NCBI RefSeq assembly: GCF_019799945.1
Contig: NZ_JABGCH010000008.1
Span: 62,001-126,000, forward strand
Length of the DNA: 64,000 bases
DNA from: Modestobacter marinus
Lineage (GTDB): Bacteria > Actinomycetota > Actinomycetes > Mycobacteriales > Geodermatophilaceae
Direction: 5' to 3'
Part shown: positions 33,939-42,766 of the stretch, in pieces
Numbering within the stretch: the first letter of the stretch is position 1
Layout: the number at the start of each line of letters is the position of its first letter
Made by a program: the position numbers and the translations under genes
The notes under the pieces: generated by a model
Seen by the model: only the letters and a program-made list of their open reading frames with translations
Told to the model about the DNA's origin: nothing
The model's database searches: none

Positions 33939-35432
33939 GTGGCCCGGGTCGTCGTCGTCGGTGCCGGACTCGGCGGCCTGGCCGCCGCCGCCCGGCTGGG
34001 CGCCCTCGGGCACACGGTCACCGTGCTGGAGCAGGCGCCGCAGGTCGGCGGCAAGCTCGGCTGGTACGGCCGCGACGGTCACGGCTTCGACACCGGCCCG
34101 AGCCTGGTCACCCTCCCCCAGGTGCTCCGCGACCTGTTCGACGCCACCGGCACGGCCCTGGACGACGTGCTGGACCTGCGGCGGCTCGACCCGGCGGTCG
34201 GCTACCGGTTCGCCGACGGGACGTCGCTGGCGGTGCCCGGTCAGCTGGCCGAGGTGCCCGCCGCGCTCGACGCCGCCCTCGGCGAGGGCACCGGAGCCCA
34301 GTGGGCGGCACTGCTGCAGCGGGCCGCCGCGATGTGGCGGGCCACCGAGGGGCCGTTCCTCCGCTCCCCGCTCGCCGGTCCGGCCACCCTCCTCCGGCTG
34401 GCCCGGGACGCCGCCGGCCTGCGGACCGTCGCCCCCGGCCGCACCCTGCGCGGCGTGGGCCGCCAGTACCTGACCGACCCGCGGCTGCGCATGCTGCTCG
34501 ACCGGTACGCCACCTACTCCGGCTCCGACCCCCGGCGCGCGCCGGCGGCCCTGCTCACCGTCCCGTACGTCGAGCAGGCCTTCGGCTCCTGGTACGTGCG
34601 CGGCGGGCTGCGGCGGCTGGTCGAGGCGGTCGCCGAGCGGGCCGCCGAGCGCGGGGCCGACGTCCTGACCGAGATGCCCGTGCGCGAGGTGCTCGTCGAG
34701 GGCGGGCGGGTGGCCGGGGTGCGGCTGGGGGACGGCACGCGCGTGCCGGCCGACGTCGTCGTCTGCAACGCCGACGCCGCCGCGCTGTACGGCGAGCTGC
34801 TGCCCCCGTCGGTGCCCGCCCGGCGCCCGCGCGCGGGCCTCCGCCGGACGACGCCGTCCTCCTCCGGCCTGGTGCTACTGCTGGCGCTGCGCGGCCGCAC
34901 CCCCGGGCTGGGGCACCACACGGTGCTGTTCCCCGCCGACTACGACGCCGAGTTCGACGCGCTGTTCGGCCGGCGGGGACCGAAGCGGCCGGTCGCCGAC
35001 CCGACGGTCTACGTCAGCGCACCCGACGACCCGACCCTCCGGCCGGACGACGCCAGCGAGTCGTGGTTCGTGCTGGTCAACGCGCCGCGGCACGAGCCGG
35101 GCGCGGGCGTGGACTGGACGGCCCCGGGCCTGGCCGACTCCTGCGCCGACCGCGTGCTCGCGACGATGGCGGCGCGCGGCCTGGACGTCCGCGACCGGCT
35201 GCGCTGGCGGGTCGTGCGCACCCCCGCCGACCTGGAGCACGACACCGCGACCCCGGGCGGCTCCATCTACGGCACCTCCAGCAACGGCACCCGGGCGGCC
35301 TTCCTGCGGCCGGGCAACGCCTCCCCGGTGCCGGGACTCTTCCTGGTCGGCGGCTCGGCGCACCCCGGTGGCGGGCTGCCGCTGGTCACCCTCTCCGCGC
35401 AGATCGTGGCCGGGCTCATCGGTCCCGCGTGA
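33939..35432 (+). CDS. FAD-dependent phytoene desaturase-like oxidoreductase (CrtI family)
   Basis: The product has 497 residues. The FAD-binding motif RVVVVGAGLGGLAAAARLGALGHTVTVLEQ is at the N-terminus, with GGKLGWYGRDGHGFDTGPSLVT following. The C-terminal signature is SPVPGLFLVGGSAHPGGGLPLVTLSAQIVAGLI. These are CrtI/CrtN/CrtO features. No phytoene synthase or other carotenoid gene is nearby, so the substrate may be a carotenoid or another isoprenoid. Start GTG at 33939. Confidence 0.83.
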   Translation: MARVVVVGAGLGGLAAAARLGALGHTVTVLEQAPQVGGKLGWYGRDGHGFDTGPSLVTLPQVLRDLFDATGTALDDVLDLRRLDPAVGYRFADGTSLAVPGQLAEVPAALDAALGEGTGAQWAALLQRAAAMWRATEGPFLRSPLAGPATLLRLARDAAGLRTVAPGRTLRGVGRQYLTDPRLRMLLDRYATYSGSDPRRAPAALLTVPYVEQAFGSWYVRGGLRRLVEAVAERAAERGADVLTEMPVREVLVEGGRVAGVRLGDGTRVPADVVVCNADAAALYGELLPPSVPARRPRAGLRRTTPSSSGLVLLLALRGRTPGLGHHTVLFPADYDAEFDALFGRRGPKRPVADPTVYVSAPDDPTLRPDDASESWFVLVNAPRHEPGAGVDWTAPGLADSCADRVLATMAARGLDVRDRLRWRVVRTPADLEHDTATPGGSIYGTSSNGTRAAFLRPGNASPVPGLFLVGGSAHPGGGLPLVTLSAQIVAGLIGPA

Positions 35433-35434
35433 CA

Positions 35435-35469
35435 GGCGCCGAACCCGTGCGGAGCACGGGCTCGGCGCC
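35435..35469. terminator. Bidirectional terminator
   Basis: GGCGCCGA (35435-35442) and CCCGTGC (35444-35450) pair with GCACGGG (35454-35460) and TCGGCGCC (35462-35469), with one mismatch and loop gga. It lies between two convergent genes. Confidence 0.7.
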
Positions 35470-35507
35470 GTCGGCCCCGCTGCAGGGTGGGGGGCAGCGG
35501 GTCTCCT

Positions 35508-36326
35508 TCAGGCGTCCCGGCGCCGGAAGACGACGTACGCCGCGATCAGCAGCGCCGCCGTCTCCGCGGCGAAGACCGCGAAGCCGGTCCACGGGCCGAG
35601 CAGCTGCGGGTTGAACGACACCGGCGTGGCGATCCCGCCGCCGGCGTTGCCGGGCAGCAGCTTGGCGATATACTCGCCCCAGGAGCCGGGCAGCAGGAAC
35701 GCCATGTTGCCGACGACGAAGACCAGCGCCAGCACGATCGACAGCGCCGCCGCGGTGTGCCGGATCAGCAACCCCACGGCCATCGCGAACAGCCCCAGCC
35801 CGGCCAGGTACAGCCCGCTGCCGACCATCGCGCGGAGCACGCCGTCCTCGGACAGCGCGATGCCGATGCCCTCGCGGTCGAGGAACCAGTTGCCACCCAG
35901 GTAGCCGGCGAACGCGGTGACGGTCCCGGCGACGAGCAGCGTGCCGGTGAGCACGACCGCCTTGGCAGCGAGCACGGAGCCGCGCCGCGGGCTGGCGGCG
36001 AGCGTGGCCCGGATCATGCCGGTGCCGTACTCGGTGGTCACGATGAGCGTGCCCAGCGCGACCGCAGTGATCTGGGCGAACATCATGCCCCAGGTGACGA
36101 ACGCGGCGGGCGACTCGTCGGCGTCGCTGCTGGCCAGCCACTCGGCGCTGGTCGCGCAGACCAGCACGGTCAGGCCGGCGCCGAGCACGAACAGCATCGC
36201 GATCGACCAGAACGTCGAGCGCACCGACCAGAACTTCACCCACTCGGCATGCACCGTGTCCCCGAAGCCGGGCCGGCGGACGCCGGGCACGTGCCGGTTG
36301 GGGTCGAGGGAGACGGTGTCGATCAT
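35508..36326 (-). CDS. ABC-2 family transporter permease
   Basis: The product has 272 residues with six hydrophobic segments. It has HAEWVKFWSVRSTFWSIAMLFVLG, VTTEYGTGMIRATLAASPRR (a hallmark of ABC-2 permeases of this group) and a C-terminal helix ending in YVVFRRRDA. It pairs with the ATPase encoded just upstream, whose stop overlaps its ATG (ATGA). The substrate is unknown; relatives export peptides, lipids or antibiotics. Confidence 0.85.
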   Translation of the reverse strand: MIDTVSLDPNRHVPGVRRPGFGDTVHAEWVKFWSVRSTFWSIAMLFVLGAGLTVLVCATSAEWLASSDADESPAAFVTWGMMFAQITAVALGTLIVTTEYGTGMIRATLAASPRRGSVLAAKAVVLTGTLLVAGTVTAFAGYLGGNWFLDREGIGIALSEDGVLRAMVGSGLYLAGLGLFAMAVGLLIRHTAAALSIVLALVFVVGNMAFLLPGSWGEYIAKLLPGNAGGGIATPVSFNPQLLGPWTGFAVFAAETAALLIAAYVVFRRRDA

Positions 36327-37324
36327 CGGGTTGCCCCCGCTTCCTGCGGCATCGCCGCGGAGTACTCGACGCTGTCGGCGGTCAGGGTCATGAAGGCGTC
36401 CTCCAGCGACGACCGGACCAGGGTCAGCTCGTGCAGCAGCAGCCCCTGGCCGCCGAGCAGCTCACCCACGCCCGCGGCGTCCAGGCCCTGCACCCGGAGC
36501 TCGTCGCCGGTGCGGGCGACGTCCAGGCCGTGGCCGCGCAGCAGGGTCTCCCCCTCGGCGGCGCGCGGGGTGCGCACCCGGACGTGGGAAGCGGCGTGCT
36601 CGGCGATGAACTCCGGCATCGAGCAGTCCGCCAGCACGCGGCCACGGCCGATCACGACCAGGTGGTCGGCGGTGAGGGCCATCTCCGACATGAGGTGGCT
36701 GGAGACCAGCACCGTGCGCCCCTGCTCGGCGAGCTGCCGGGCCAGGGTGCGCACCCAGCGGATGCCCTCGGGGTCCAGGCCGTTGACCGGCTCGTCCAGG
36801 ACGACGACCGGGGGCTCACCGAGCAGCGCGACGGCGATGCCCAGGCGCTGGCCCATGCCCAGCGAGAACTTGCCGACCCGCTGGTCGGCCACCTCGGTCA
36901 GGCCGACCAGGTCGAGCACCTCGTCGACCCGGCGCTCGGGGATGCGGTTGCTCACCGCCAGCCAGCGGAGGTGGTTGCGGGCGGTGCGGCCCGGGTGCAA
37001 CGCACGGGCCTCGAGCAGCGCGCCGACCTCGCGCAGCGGCGCCGGGGCGTCGGTGTAGCGGTGCCCGTTGACCGTCACGCTCCCGGCCGTCGGCCGGTCC
37101 AGCCCCAGGATCATGCGCATCGTGGTCGACTTGCCGGCCCCGTTCGGGCCGAGGAAACCGGTGACCCGGCCGGGCTCGACGGTGAACGTGACGCCGTCCA
37201 CGGCGACCTTCTGGCCGTAGGTCTTGGTGAGCCCCCGGACGGCGATCAACGGGACACCCGGCGGTGCTGAGGGGGTGTGGTGTGCATGCCGACGAGCCTG
37301 TCGGCGGATGGTTGCCGCGTACAT
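36323..37324 (-). CDS. ABC transporter ATP-binding protein
   Basis: The product has 333 residues. It has Walker A GFLGPNGAGKSTTMRMI, Q-loop region REVGALLEARALHPGRTA, signature FSLGMGQRLGIAVALL and Walker B VVVLDEPVNGLDP. A C-terminal ~80-residue extension is typical of drug/bacitracin-type exporters. The start is uncertain: the ATG at 37324 adds a basic 25-residue leader before the conserved PLIAVRGLTKTYG, and an in-frame TTG lies nearer to it. The N-terminal helix (TIRRQARRHAHHT) is not part of the domain. Confidence 0.87.
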   Translation of the reverse strand: MYAATIRRQARRHAHHTPSAPPGVPLIAVRGLTKTYGQKVAVDGVTFTVEPGRVTGFLGPNGAGKSTTMRMILGLDRPTAGSVTVNGHRYTDAPAPLREVGALLEARALHPGRTARNHLRWLAVSNRIPERRVDEVLDLVGLTEVADQRVGKFSLGMGQRLGIAVALLGEPPVVVLDEPVNGLDPEGIRWVRTLARQLAEQGRTVLVSSHLMSEMALTADHLVVIGRGRVLADCSMPEFIAEHAASHVRVRTPRAAEGETLLRGHGLDVARTGDELRVQGLDAAGVGELLGGQGLLLHELTLVRSSLEDAFMTLTADSVEYSAAMPQEAGATR

Positions 37325-37392
37325 CGGGGAGCGCCCTGAGCGTTCCCCCAACCGACCCTGAGTGATTACCCTGTCCGCGGGCCGTGGGGACG

Positions 37393-38865
37393 TCAGCCGC
37401 GGGCCGCGCCGAGCCCGAGGACGGCGGCCAGCCCCAGCGCGCTGCGCGGCGCGTACGGCGTGCGCCACAGCCCGCCGTGGGCCGCCGCGTGCGCCTCGTC
37501 CTGCCACGGGTGCGCGTGCGCCGGCCCGCCGCCGGTGTGCAGGTCGTGCACCAGCAGCGCGGCCATGAGCACGTTGGACGTCGCCGGCTCGAACACCTCC
37601 ACCCCGAACCGGTGGGCGCCGGCGTACGCCGCGGCGAGCGCCCGGTTCTTCACCACCGAGCGGGTGCGGGTGGGCGGGGCGACGTTGAGCGAGACGGTGG
37701 CCCCCGCGGCCCTGGCCACCGACGCCCGCCAGCGCTGCAGCCGCTTGGCCAGCGCGTAGTTCGGGCCCTGCTGCGGCACCAGGCTGTCGCTGATCCCCGG
37801 GTCGGCGCCGGGCACGTACGCCCGCTGCAGCAGCCGGCCCGCGGACAGCGTCCGCAGCGGGCGGCCCAGGAGCTTCGCCGACCGCGACCGGTCCGCGTAG
37901 GCCGCGACGGACGCCTCCACCGCCTCCCGCGGGACGACGAACACGTCGGTGGGCGTGGCGAGGAAGCCGAGCGCGGTGTCCGGCCGGGCGCCGGTGACCC
38001 GCAGGGTGAGCGCGTCGACCGCCACCGAGACCCGCATGTTGGTGGCCCCGTCGGCGTACACGTAGTTGCCCAGCACGAGATCGTCGGGCAGCCCGGTGAG
38101 CCAGTCGGCGACCTCCGGGACCTCCGCGATCAGGTCGGCGCCGGCGGTGGCCGCCAGGTCCGCGTCGCCGTCCGCCGGGACCAGCAGCGTCCCGGCCCCG
38201 CGACGCGCGGTGTCGAGCACGCGCTGCCACAGGACCGGGCGGGGCAGGTCGACCGCCGCCACCCGGGCGCCCCAGCGCAGGAGGGCGGTCAGCGGGCCCA
38301 TCTCGGCCCCAGCGCCGAGCACCGCCACCGTGCTGCCCGGCAGCGCCAGCCACTCGGGGTGCGCCAGCACCGTGCGGACGGCCTCCGCGCAGCTCGGCTC
38401 GACCACGCCGGCGGCGACCCACGCGTCCAGCCGGCGGGACACCTCGTCCCCGCGCAGCCGCCGGCCACGGTAGGGCAGCGTGAACTCACGTTCCGGCTCG
38501 GCCTGCCCGGTGAGATCGACGGTCGTGAGGGTCCGCCGGGCGGGTGCCGTGGCCAGGGTGCCGAGGTCCGCCTCGCCGTCCGGGCCGGCGACCCGCATGC
38601 GGGTGTGCAGCGAGGCGAGTCCCGCGCCGGCCACGGCGAGCGCCGCCTCACGGGCGGGCTCCGCGGCCTCGACCGTGCGGCGCACGTGGGTCAGGTAGCC
38701 GGTCCGCCAGTTGGTCTCGTGCTCGGCGGCGCGGGCGCCCGGAGGGTCGACCGGGCGGAGCGCGTCGGCCACGACCGCACGGCCGACGGCCGCGGTGCTG
38801 CGCCGCCCGTCCGGGCCGGTCGGGAAGACGACGCCGCTGGTCTGGTCCGCGCCCGGGTCGGTCAC
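37393..38865 (-). CDS. Conserved protein of unknown function with a Rossmann-like core
   Basis: I do not recognise a characterised family. The 490-residue product has a nucleotide-binding motif STVAVLGAGAEMGPLTALL (~178-196) followed by an acidic strand end (VAAVDLPRP), typical of NAD(P)- or SAM-binding Rossmann folds. The C-terminal part contains GISDSLVPQQGPNYALAKRL, PTRTRSVVKNRALAAAYAG and HDLHTGGGPAHAHPWQDEAH, which is His-rich and conserved-looking. No signal peptide is seen, and only weak hydrophobic segments near the C-terminus. It stands alone between a terminator and the ABC exporter genes. Start GTG, no strong ribosome-binding site. Confidence 0.7.
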   Translation of the reverse strand: MTDPGADQTSGVVFPTGPDGRRSTAAVGRAVVADALRPVDPPGARAAEHETNWRTGYLTHVRRTVEAAEPAREAALAVAGAGLASLHTRMRVAGPDGEADLGTLATAPARRTLTTVDLTGQAEPEREFTLPYRGRRLRGDEVSRRLDAWVAAGVVEPSCAEAVRTVLAHPEWLALPGSTVAVLGAGAEMGPLTALLRWGARVAAVDLPRPVLWQRVLDTARRGAGTLLVPADGDADLAATAGADLIAEVPEVADWLTGLPDDLVLGNYVYADGATNMRVSVAVDALTLRVTGARPDTALGFLATPTDVFVVPREAVEASVAAYADRSRSAKLLGRPLRTLSAGRLLQRAYVPGADPGISDSLVPQQGPNYALAKRLQRWRASVARAAGATVSLNVAPPTRTRSVVKNRALAAAYAGAHRFGVEVFEPATSNVLMAALLVHDLHTGGGPAHAHPWQDEAHAAAHGGLWRTPYAPRSALGLAAVLGLGAARG

Positions 38866-38884
38866 CCGGCCGATCCTGCCGGAC

Positions 38885-38928
38885 GCCCGCGGGGGACGGC
38901 GCCGGGAGCGGCACCGTCCCCCGCGGGC
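38885..38928 (-). terminator. Strong hairpin after the antitoxin-like gene
   Basis: A perfect 15-bp stem: 38885-38899 (GCCCGCGGGGGACGG) pairs with 38914-38928, with a 14-base loop. It follows the antitoxin-like stop by 6 bases and precedes the next gene by 19 bases. Confidence 0.7.
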
Positions 38929-38934
38929 GGTCGG

Positions 38935-39126
38935 TCAGCTGCCGTCGCCGGGCGTGCCCAGCCGGTCGTCGGCGAGGTCGCGCCCCTTGTCGATCTGGGC
39001 GTCGTGCGTGCCGCCGGTCTTCTCGTCGGCGACCTGCCCGGCCTTGTCCAGTGCCTTGTCGCTGGCCTGCTCGCCCTTGTCGCTGCCCAGGAAGTCCTTG
39101 GCCTTGTCGCCCAGTCCGCCGGTCAT
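38935..39126 (-). CDS. MT0933-like antitoxin-family protein
   Basis: The product has 63 residues, hydrophilic and helix-prone, with LGDKAKDFLGSDKGEQASDKALDKAGQ and VADEKTGGTHDAQIDKGRD in the repeating pattern of the MT0933 antitoxin family of actinobacteria. GGAGGGGG precedes its ATG. No toxin gene adjoins it on either side, so it may be a stress/CsbD-like protein rather than an active antitoxin. Confidence 0.75.
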   Translation of the reverse strand: MTGGLGDKAKDFLGSDKGEQASDKALDKAGQVADEKTGGTHDAQIDKGRDLADDRLGTPGDGS

Positions 39127-39236
39127 GTGCGTCCCCCTCCGATCAGGTCGCGCCTCGTCGCGCGACAGGAGGAGCCATGCCCGCCGCGCCCGGTCGGCAA
39201 CCCGTCCGGGGGGACGACGGTCCCCGGGAACCGACT

Positions 39237-39275
39237 CGGCCCCGGTCGCCGGCGTGATGCCGACGGCCGGGGCCG
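39237..39275 (-). terminator. Hairpin after the DUF3117 gene
   Basis: CGGCCCCGG (39237-39245) pairs with CCGGGGCCG (39267-39275); the loop can pair further. It lies 44 bases past the DUF3117 stop. Confidence 0.5.
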
Positions 39276-39318
39276 TGTCGTGGTCCGCGGAGCTGCCCGG
39301 GGGCAGGCCCGCGGCGGG

Positions 39319-39486
39319 TCAGCTCGTCGCGCCCTTGAGGGCCTCGGAGAGGGCGGTGGCCTCGTCCGGGGACAGCTCGACGACCAGCCGCCCGCCACCC
39401 TCGAGCGGTACGCGCATGACCAGGCCGCGGCCCTCCTTGGTGACCTCGAGGGGACCTTCACCCGTGCGCGGCTTCATGGCCGCCAT
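39319..39486 (-). CDS. DUF3117 small conserved protein
   Basis: The product has 55 residues beginning MAAMKPRTGEGPLEVTKEGRG and ending ELSPDEATALSEALKG, matching the DUF3117 family nearly throughout. The family is almost universal in actinobacteria and unstudied. AAGGAGG lies just before its ATG. It follows tagA on the same strand, as in mycobacteria (Rv1210-Rv1211, from memory). Confidence 0.9.
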   Translation of the reverse strand: MAAMKPRTGEGPLEVTKEGRGLVMRVPLEGGGRLVVELSPDEATALSEALKGATS

Positions 39487-39611
39487 GCGTGCCTCCTTCA
39501 CCCGCCACCCACGACCCGAACGACCGCGGTGTGGCACCTGTTGTGCAGAGCTCCGGCACTCATGATCCCGTATCGGACCCTGTTCGACCAACCCGGACCC
39601 CGCGGGTCGGC

Positions 39612-40160
39612 CTACGGGAGGGCTCGGAAACAGGTCGCGACGTGGTCGTCGACCATGCCGGTGGCCTGCATCAACGCGTAGGCCGTGGTCGGCCCGACGA
39701 AGGCGAAGCCGCGCTTCTTGAGCTCCTTGGCCATCGCCGTGGACTCCGGGCTGGTCGCCGGGACCTCGGCCAGGGTCTGCGGCCGCGGCCGGGTCCCGTC
39801 CGGGGCGAAGGACCAGAGCAGGGCGGACAACCCCTCGGACAGCTGCTGCGCCGCGCGGGCGTTGCGGACGGCGGCGAGCACTTTCGCGCGGTTGCGGACG
39901 ATCCCCGGGTCGGTGAGCAGGCGCGCGACGTCGTCGTCGGTGAACTCGGCGACCGCGTCGATCCGGAACCCGGCGAACGCGGCCCGGAACGCCGGGCGCT
40001 TGCGCAGGATGGTGATCCAGGACAACCCGGACTGGAACGCCTCCAGGCACAGCCGCTCGAAGAGGGCATCGTCGCCGTGCAGCGGGGTGCCCCACTCCTC
40101 GTCGTGGTAGGTGACGTACTCCGGGGCGCTGGTCGCCCACGCGCATCGGGAGCGGTCCAC
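39612..40160 (-). CDS. tag: DNA-3-methyladenine glycosylase I
   Basis: The product has 182 residues. RCAWATSAPEYVTYHDEEWGTPLHGDDALFE and EAFQSGLSWITILRKRPAFR are the Tag signatures, including the Trp/Glu substrate pocket; FVGPTTAYALMQATGMVDDH supplies the late His/Asp of the structural zinc site region. It excises 3-methyladenine from DNA. With the AlkD-like gene at 13225 it gives two alkylation-repair glycosylases in this window. Confidence 0.93.
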   Translation of the reverse strand: MDRSRCAWATSAPEYVTYHDEEWGTPLHGDDALFERLCLEAFQSGLSWITILRKRPAFRAAFAGFRIDAVAEFTDDDVARLLTDPGIVRNRAKVLAAVRNARAAQQLSEGLSALLWSFAPDGTRPRPQTLAEVPATSPESTAMAKELKKRGFAFVGPTTAYALMQATGMVDDHVATCFRALP

Positions 40161-40213
40161 GGGCGCTGAGGCTAGCGGCGTCAGGCGCCCGGGTGCGGCA
40201 CTAGGTTGCCTCC

Positions 40214-41722
40214 GTGGCCGCAGCGACGTCCCCGGAGCTCGCGACCGGTCCTCTCCGTCCCCCCGTGAGCCGGCGGGGCCTCGCCGTCCTCGCCGCCGGG
40301 CTGGCCGCGCTGCTCGTGGCCGCCGCCGGCCGGTACGGGTACCACCGCGACGAGCTGTACTTCCTGCGCGCCGGCCGGGAGCTCGCCTTCGGCTACGTCG
40401 ACCAGCCGCCGCTGACGCCGCTGCTCGCCCGGCTCATGGACAGCCTCGCCCCGGGCTCCCTCGTCGCGCTGCGGCTCCCCTCGGCGCTGGCCGCCGGCGC
40501 GGTGGTGCTGCTCGCCGGGCTGCTCGCGCGGGAGTTCGGGGGCGGCCGGGCCGCCCAGCTGCTCGCGGCCGCCTCGACCGCCGGGGCGGCGGTGCTGCTG
40601 GCCGTGGGCCACCTGCTGTCGACGGCGACGCTCGACGTGCTCGCCTGGACGCTGCTGTGCTGGCTGCTGGTCCGGGCGCTGCGGAACGGCGGCCGCAGCT
40701 GGCTGCTGGTCGGGCTCGCCGCGGGCGTGGCGCTGCAGAACAAGACCCTCGCCGCCTTCCTGCTCGCCGCGGTGCTCGGCGGACTGCTGATGGCCGGGCC
40801 GCGCGCCGTGCTGCGGTCGGGGTGGCCGTGGGCGGCGGCCGCCGTCGCGCTGCTGCTCTGGGCGCCGAACCTGGTCTGGCAGGCGGTGCACGGGTTCCCG
40901 CAGCTGGAGCTCTCGGCGGCGATCGCGGCCGGCGGCTCGGGCACCAGCGAGCCGTGGTTCCTGTTCCTGCCCATGCAGCTGGTGCTGGTCAGCCCGTTCC
41001 TGTGGCCGGTGTGGGCCGCCGGGTGGTGGCGCCTGCTGCGCGACCCGGCGCTGCGCCCGTGGCGCTGCCTGCCCGTCGCCTACGCGCTGCTCGCGGTGGT
41101 CTTCCTCCTCACCGGGGGCAAGCCCTACTACCTGGCCGGGCTCTACCCGGTCCTGCTGGCCGCCGGCGCCGACCCGGCGCTGGCCTGGGCCCGCCGCGGC
41201 CGGTCCCGGGTCCGCCGGGGCCTGCTCGCGGCCGCGCCCGCGCTGAGCCTGCTGGTCGGCGGGCTGCTGTTCCTGCCGGTGCTGCCGGTCGACCGGCTCG
41301 CCGGCAGCCCGGTCCCCGCGATCAACTACGACGCCGGGGAGACGGTGGGCTGGCCGGCGTTCGCGGCCACCGTCGCCGGGGTCCGCGAGAAGCTGCCGGC
41401 CGGCGCGGAGGTCGTCGTCCTCACCGGCAACTACGGGGAGGCCGGGGCCGTCGACCGGTACCTGCCCGGACTCGCGCCGGCGTACAGCCGGCACAACGCC
41501 TACTGGGACTGGGGCCCACCGCCGGAGTCGGCGGACACCGTCCTCGCGGTCGGGCTGCCCGAGGCCGAGCTGCGTCGCTGGTTCGGCCAGGTGCGGGAGG
41601 CCGCCCGGATCGACAACGGGGTGGGCCTGGACAACGACGAGCAGGGCCGGCCGGTGTGGGTGGCCTCGGACCGGACCGCCCCCTGGTCGCGGATCTGGCC
41701 CGAGCTGCGCCGGCTCGGCTGA
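40214..41722 (+). CDS. PMT/ArnT-type (GT39/GT83-like) membrane glycosyltransferase
   Basis: The product has 502 residues and about ten membrane helices. The first outer loop has YGYHRDELYFLRAGRELAFGYVDQPPLTPLLARLM, where the Asp-Glu pair is the expected catalytic motif of GT-C enzymes. A soluble tail of about 150 residues ends the protein. Such enzymes move a sugar from a polyprenyl-phosphate donor to protein, lipid or glycan on the outer face. The GTG at 40214 starts it. Confidence 0.83.
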   Translation: MAAATSPELATGPLRPPVSRRGLAVLAAGLAALLVAAAGRYGYHRDELYFLRAGRELAFGYVDQPPLTPLLARLMDSLAPGSLVALRLPSALAAGAVVLLAGLLAREFGGGRAAQLLAAASTAGAAVLLAVGHLLSTATLDVLAWTLLCWLLVRALRNGGRSWLLVGLAAGVALQNKTLAAFLLAAVLGGLLMAGPRAVLRSGWPWAAAAVALLLWAPNLVWQAVHGFPQLELSAAIAAGGSGTSEPWFLFLPMQLVLVSPFLWPVWAAGWWRLLRDPALRPWRCLPVAYALLAVVFLLTGGKPYYLAGLYPVLLAAGADPALAWARRGRSRVRRGLLAAAPALSLLVGGLLFLPVLPVDRLAGSPVPAINYDAGETVGWPAFAATVAGVREKLPAGAEVVVLTGNYGEAGAVDRYLPGLAPAYSRHNAYWDWGPPPESADTVLAVGLPEAELRRWFGQVREAARIDNGVGLDNDEQGRPVWVASDRTAPWSRIWPELRRLG

Positions 41723-41723
41723 G

Positions 41724-42644
41724 TCAGGGGACGGCGGCGTCGACGTCGGTGAGCTCGCAGCGCTCGGTCTGCCGGGGACTGCGCCGGGTGGCCAGCGCGC
41801 AGCCGAGCAGGATCAGCGGCAGGCCCACGGCGATGCCCAGGGTGAACGGCTCGTCGAGCAGCAGGACGCCGAGCAGCACCGCGACCGCCGGGTTGACGAA
41901 GGTGATCACCAGCGCGCGCTGCGGGCCCACCTCCCGGATGAGCGCGAAGAACAGCGCCAGCGCCACCGCCGTGCACACGACGCCGAGGGCCACCACGGCT
42001 CCCCAGGCGCGGGCCGGGGCGGTGGCGACGTCCCCGAGCTGCGGCACCGCGAAGGGCGCGTAGACCAGGCCCGTCACCGTCAGCGCGATGGCGCTCGCGG
42101 TCACCCCCGACACGTCGGCCAGCGCCCGGTTGACCACCATCGGCGCGGTCGCGTAGCCGATCACCACCAGCGCGACGGCACCGATCGCGGTCAGCTGCGC
42201 CCCGGCGACGTCCAGCCCGAGCAGCGCGACGATGCCGACCACGCCGACCAGCATCCCGACCACCCGCACCGGGGACAGCCGGTCCTCGTCGCCGGCCAGC
42301 CGCGCGGTCAGCGCTGCCACGAACGGCACCCCGGCCACCAGCAGCCCGGTGAGCGAGGACGACAGCGACTGCTCCGCCCAGGACAGCAGCAGCCAGGGGC
42401 CGGTCATCTCCAGCACCGTGAACAGCAGCAGCGCCCGCCAGTGCCGCAGCGCGGGCAGCAGCTGGCCGCGGGCGATCGTCCACGGCAGCAGGAGCGCCGC
42501 GCCGATCAGGCAGCGCAGGAAGACCACGAGGACCGGCGAGAACTCCTCGACGGCGACCTTGATCAGCAGGTACGGGACACCCCAGATCAGCGACATGGCC
42601 AGGAACAGCACCCAGCCCCGGCGGCTCACCCGGACACCTCGCAC
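41724..42644 (-). CDS. EamA/DMT-superfamily transporter, second of two
   Basis: The product has 306 residues and ten helices in two EamA repeats: SLIWGVPYLLIKVAVEEFSPVLVVFLRCL and ALVITFVNPAVAVLLGVLLLDEPFTLG. It is a probable metabolite exporter. A GTG 15 bases downstream of the annotated GTG is better placed relative to a GAGG site, so the start may be 42629. It ends 1 base from the convergent glycosyltransferase gene. Confidence 0.85.
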   Translation of the reverse strand: MRGVRVSRRGWVLFLAMSLIWGVPYLLIKVAVEEFSPVLVVFLRCLIGAALLLPWTIARGQLLPALRHWRALLLFTVLEMTGPWLLLSWAEQSLSSSLTGLLVAGVPFVAALTARLAGDEDRLSPVRVVGMLVGVVGIVALLGLDVAGAQLTAIGAVALVVIGYATAPMVVNRALADVSGVTASAIALTVTGLVYAPFAVPQLGDVATAPARAWGAVVALGVVCTAVALALFFALIREVGPQRALVITFVNPAVAVLLGVLLLDEPFTLGIAVGLPLILLGCALATRRSPRQTERCELTDVDAAVP

Positions 42645-42766
42645 GTCGTCGTCACGCGGTCATTCTGGCCGACCCCACCGACACCCCCGCGCCGCTGCCG
42701 CGGGAGCCGCCGCCGTTTCCCCGGATGCGCCGGTGGGCAGCGAGCCGGGGACCCACCGGAGGGCCC

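Noticed and set aside
33939-35432. Part of a carotenoid cluster
   Set aside because: The desaturase-like gene stands alone; no phytoene synthase, cyclase or prenyltransferase gene is visible in the window.
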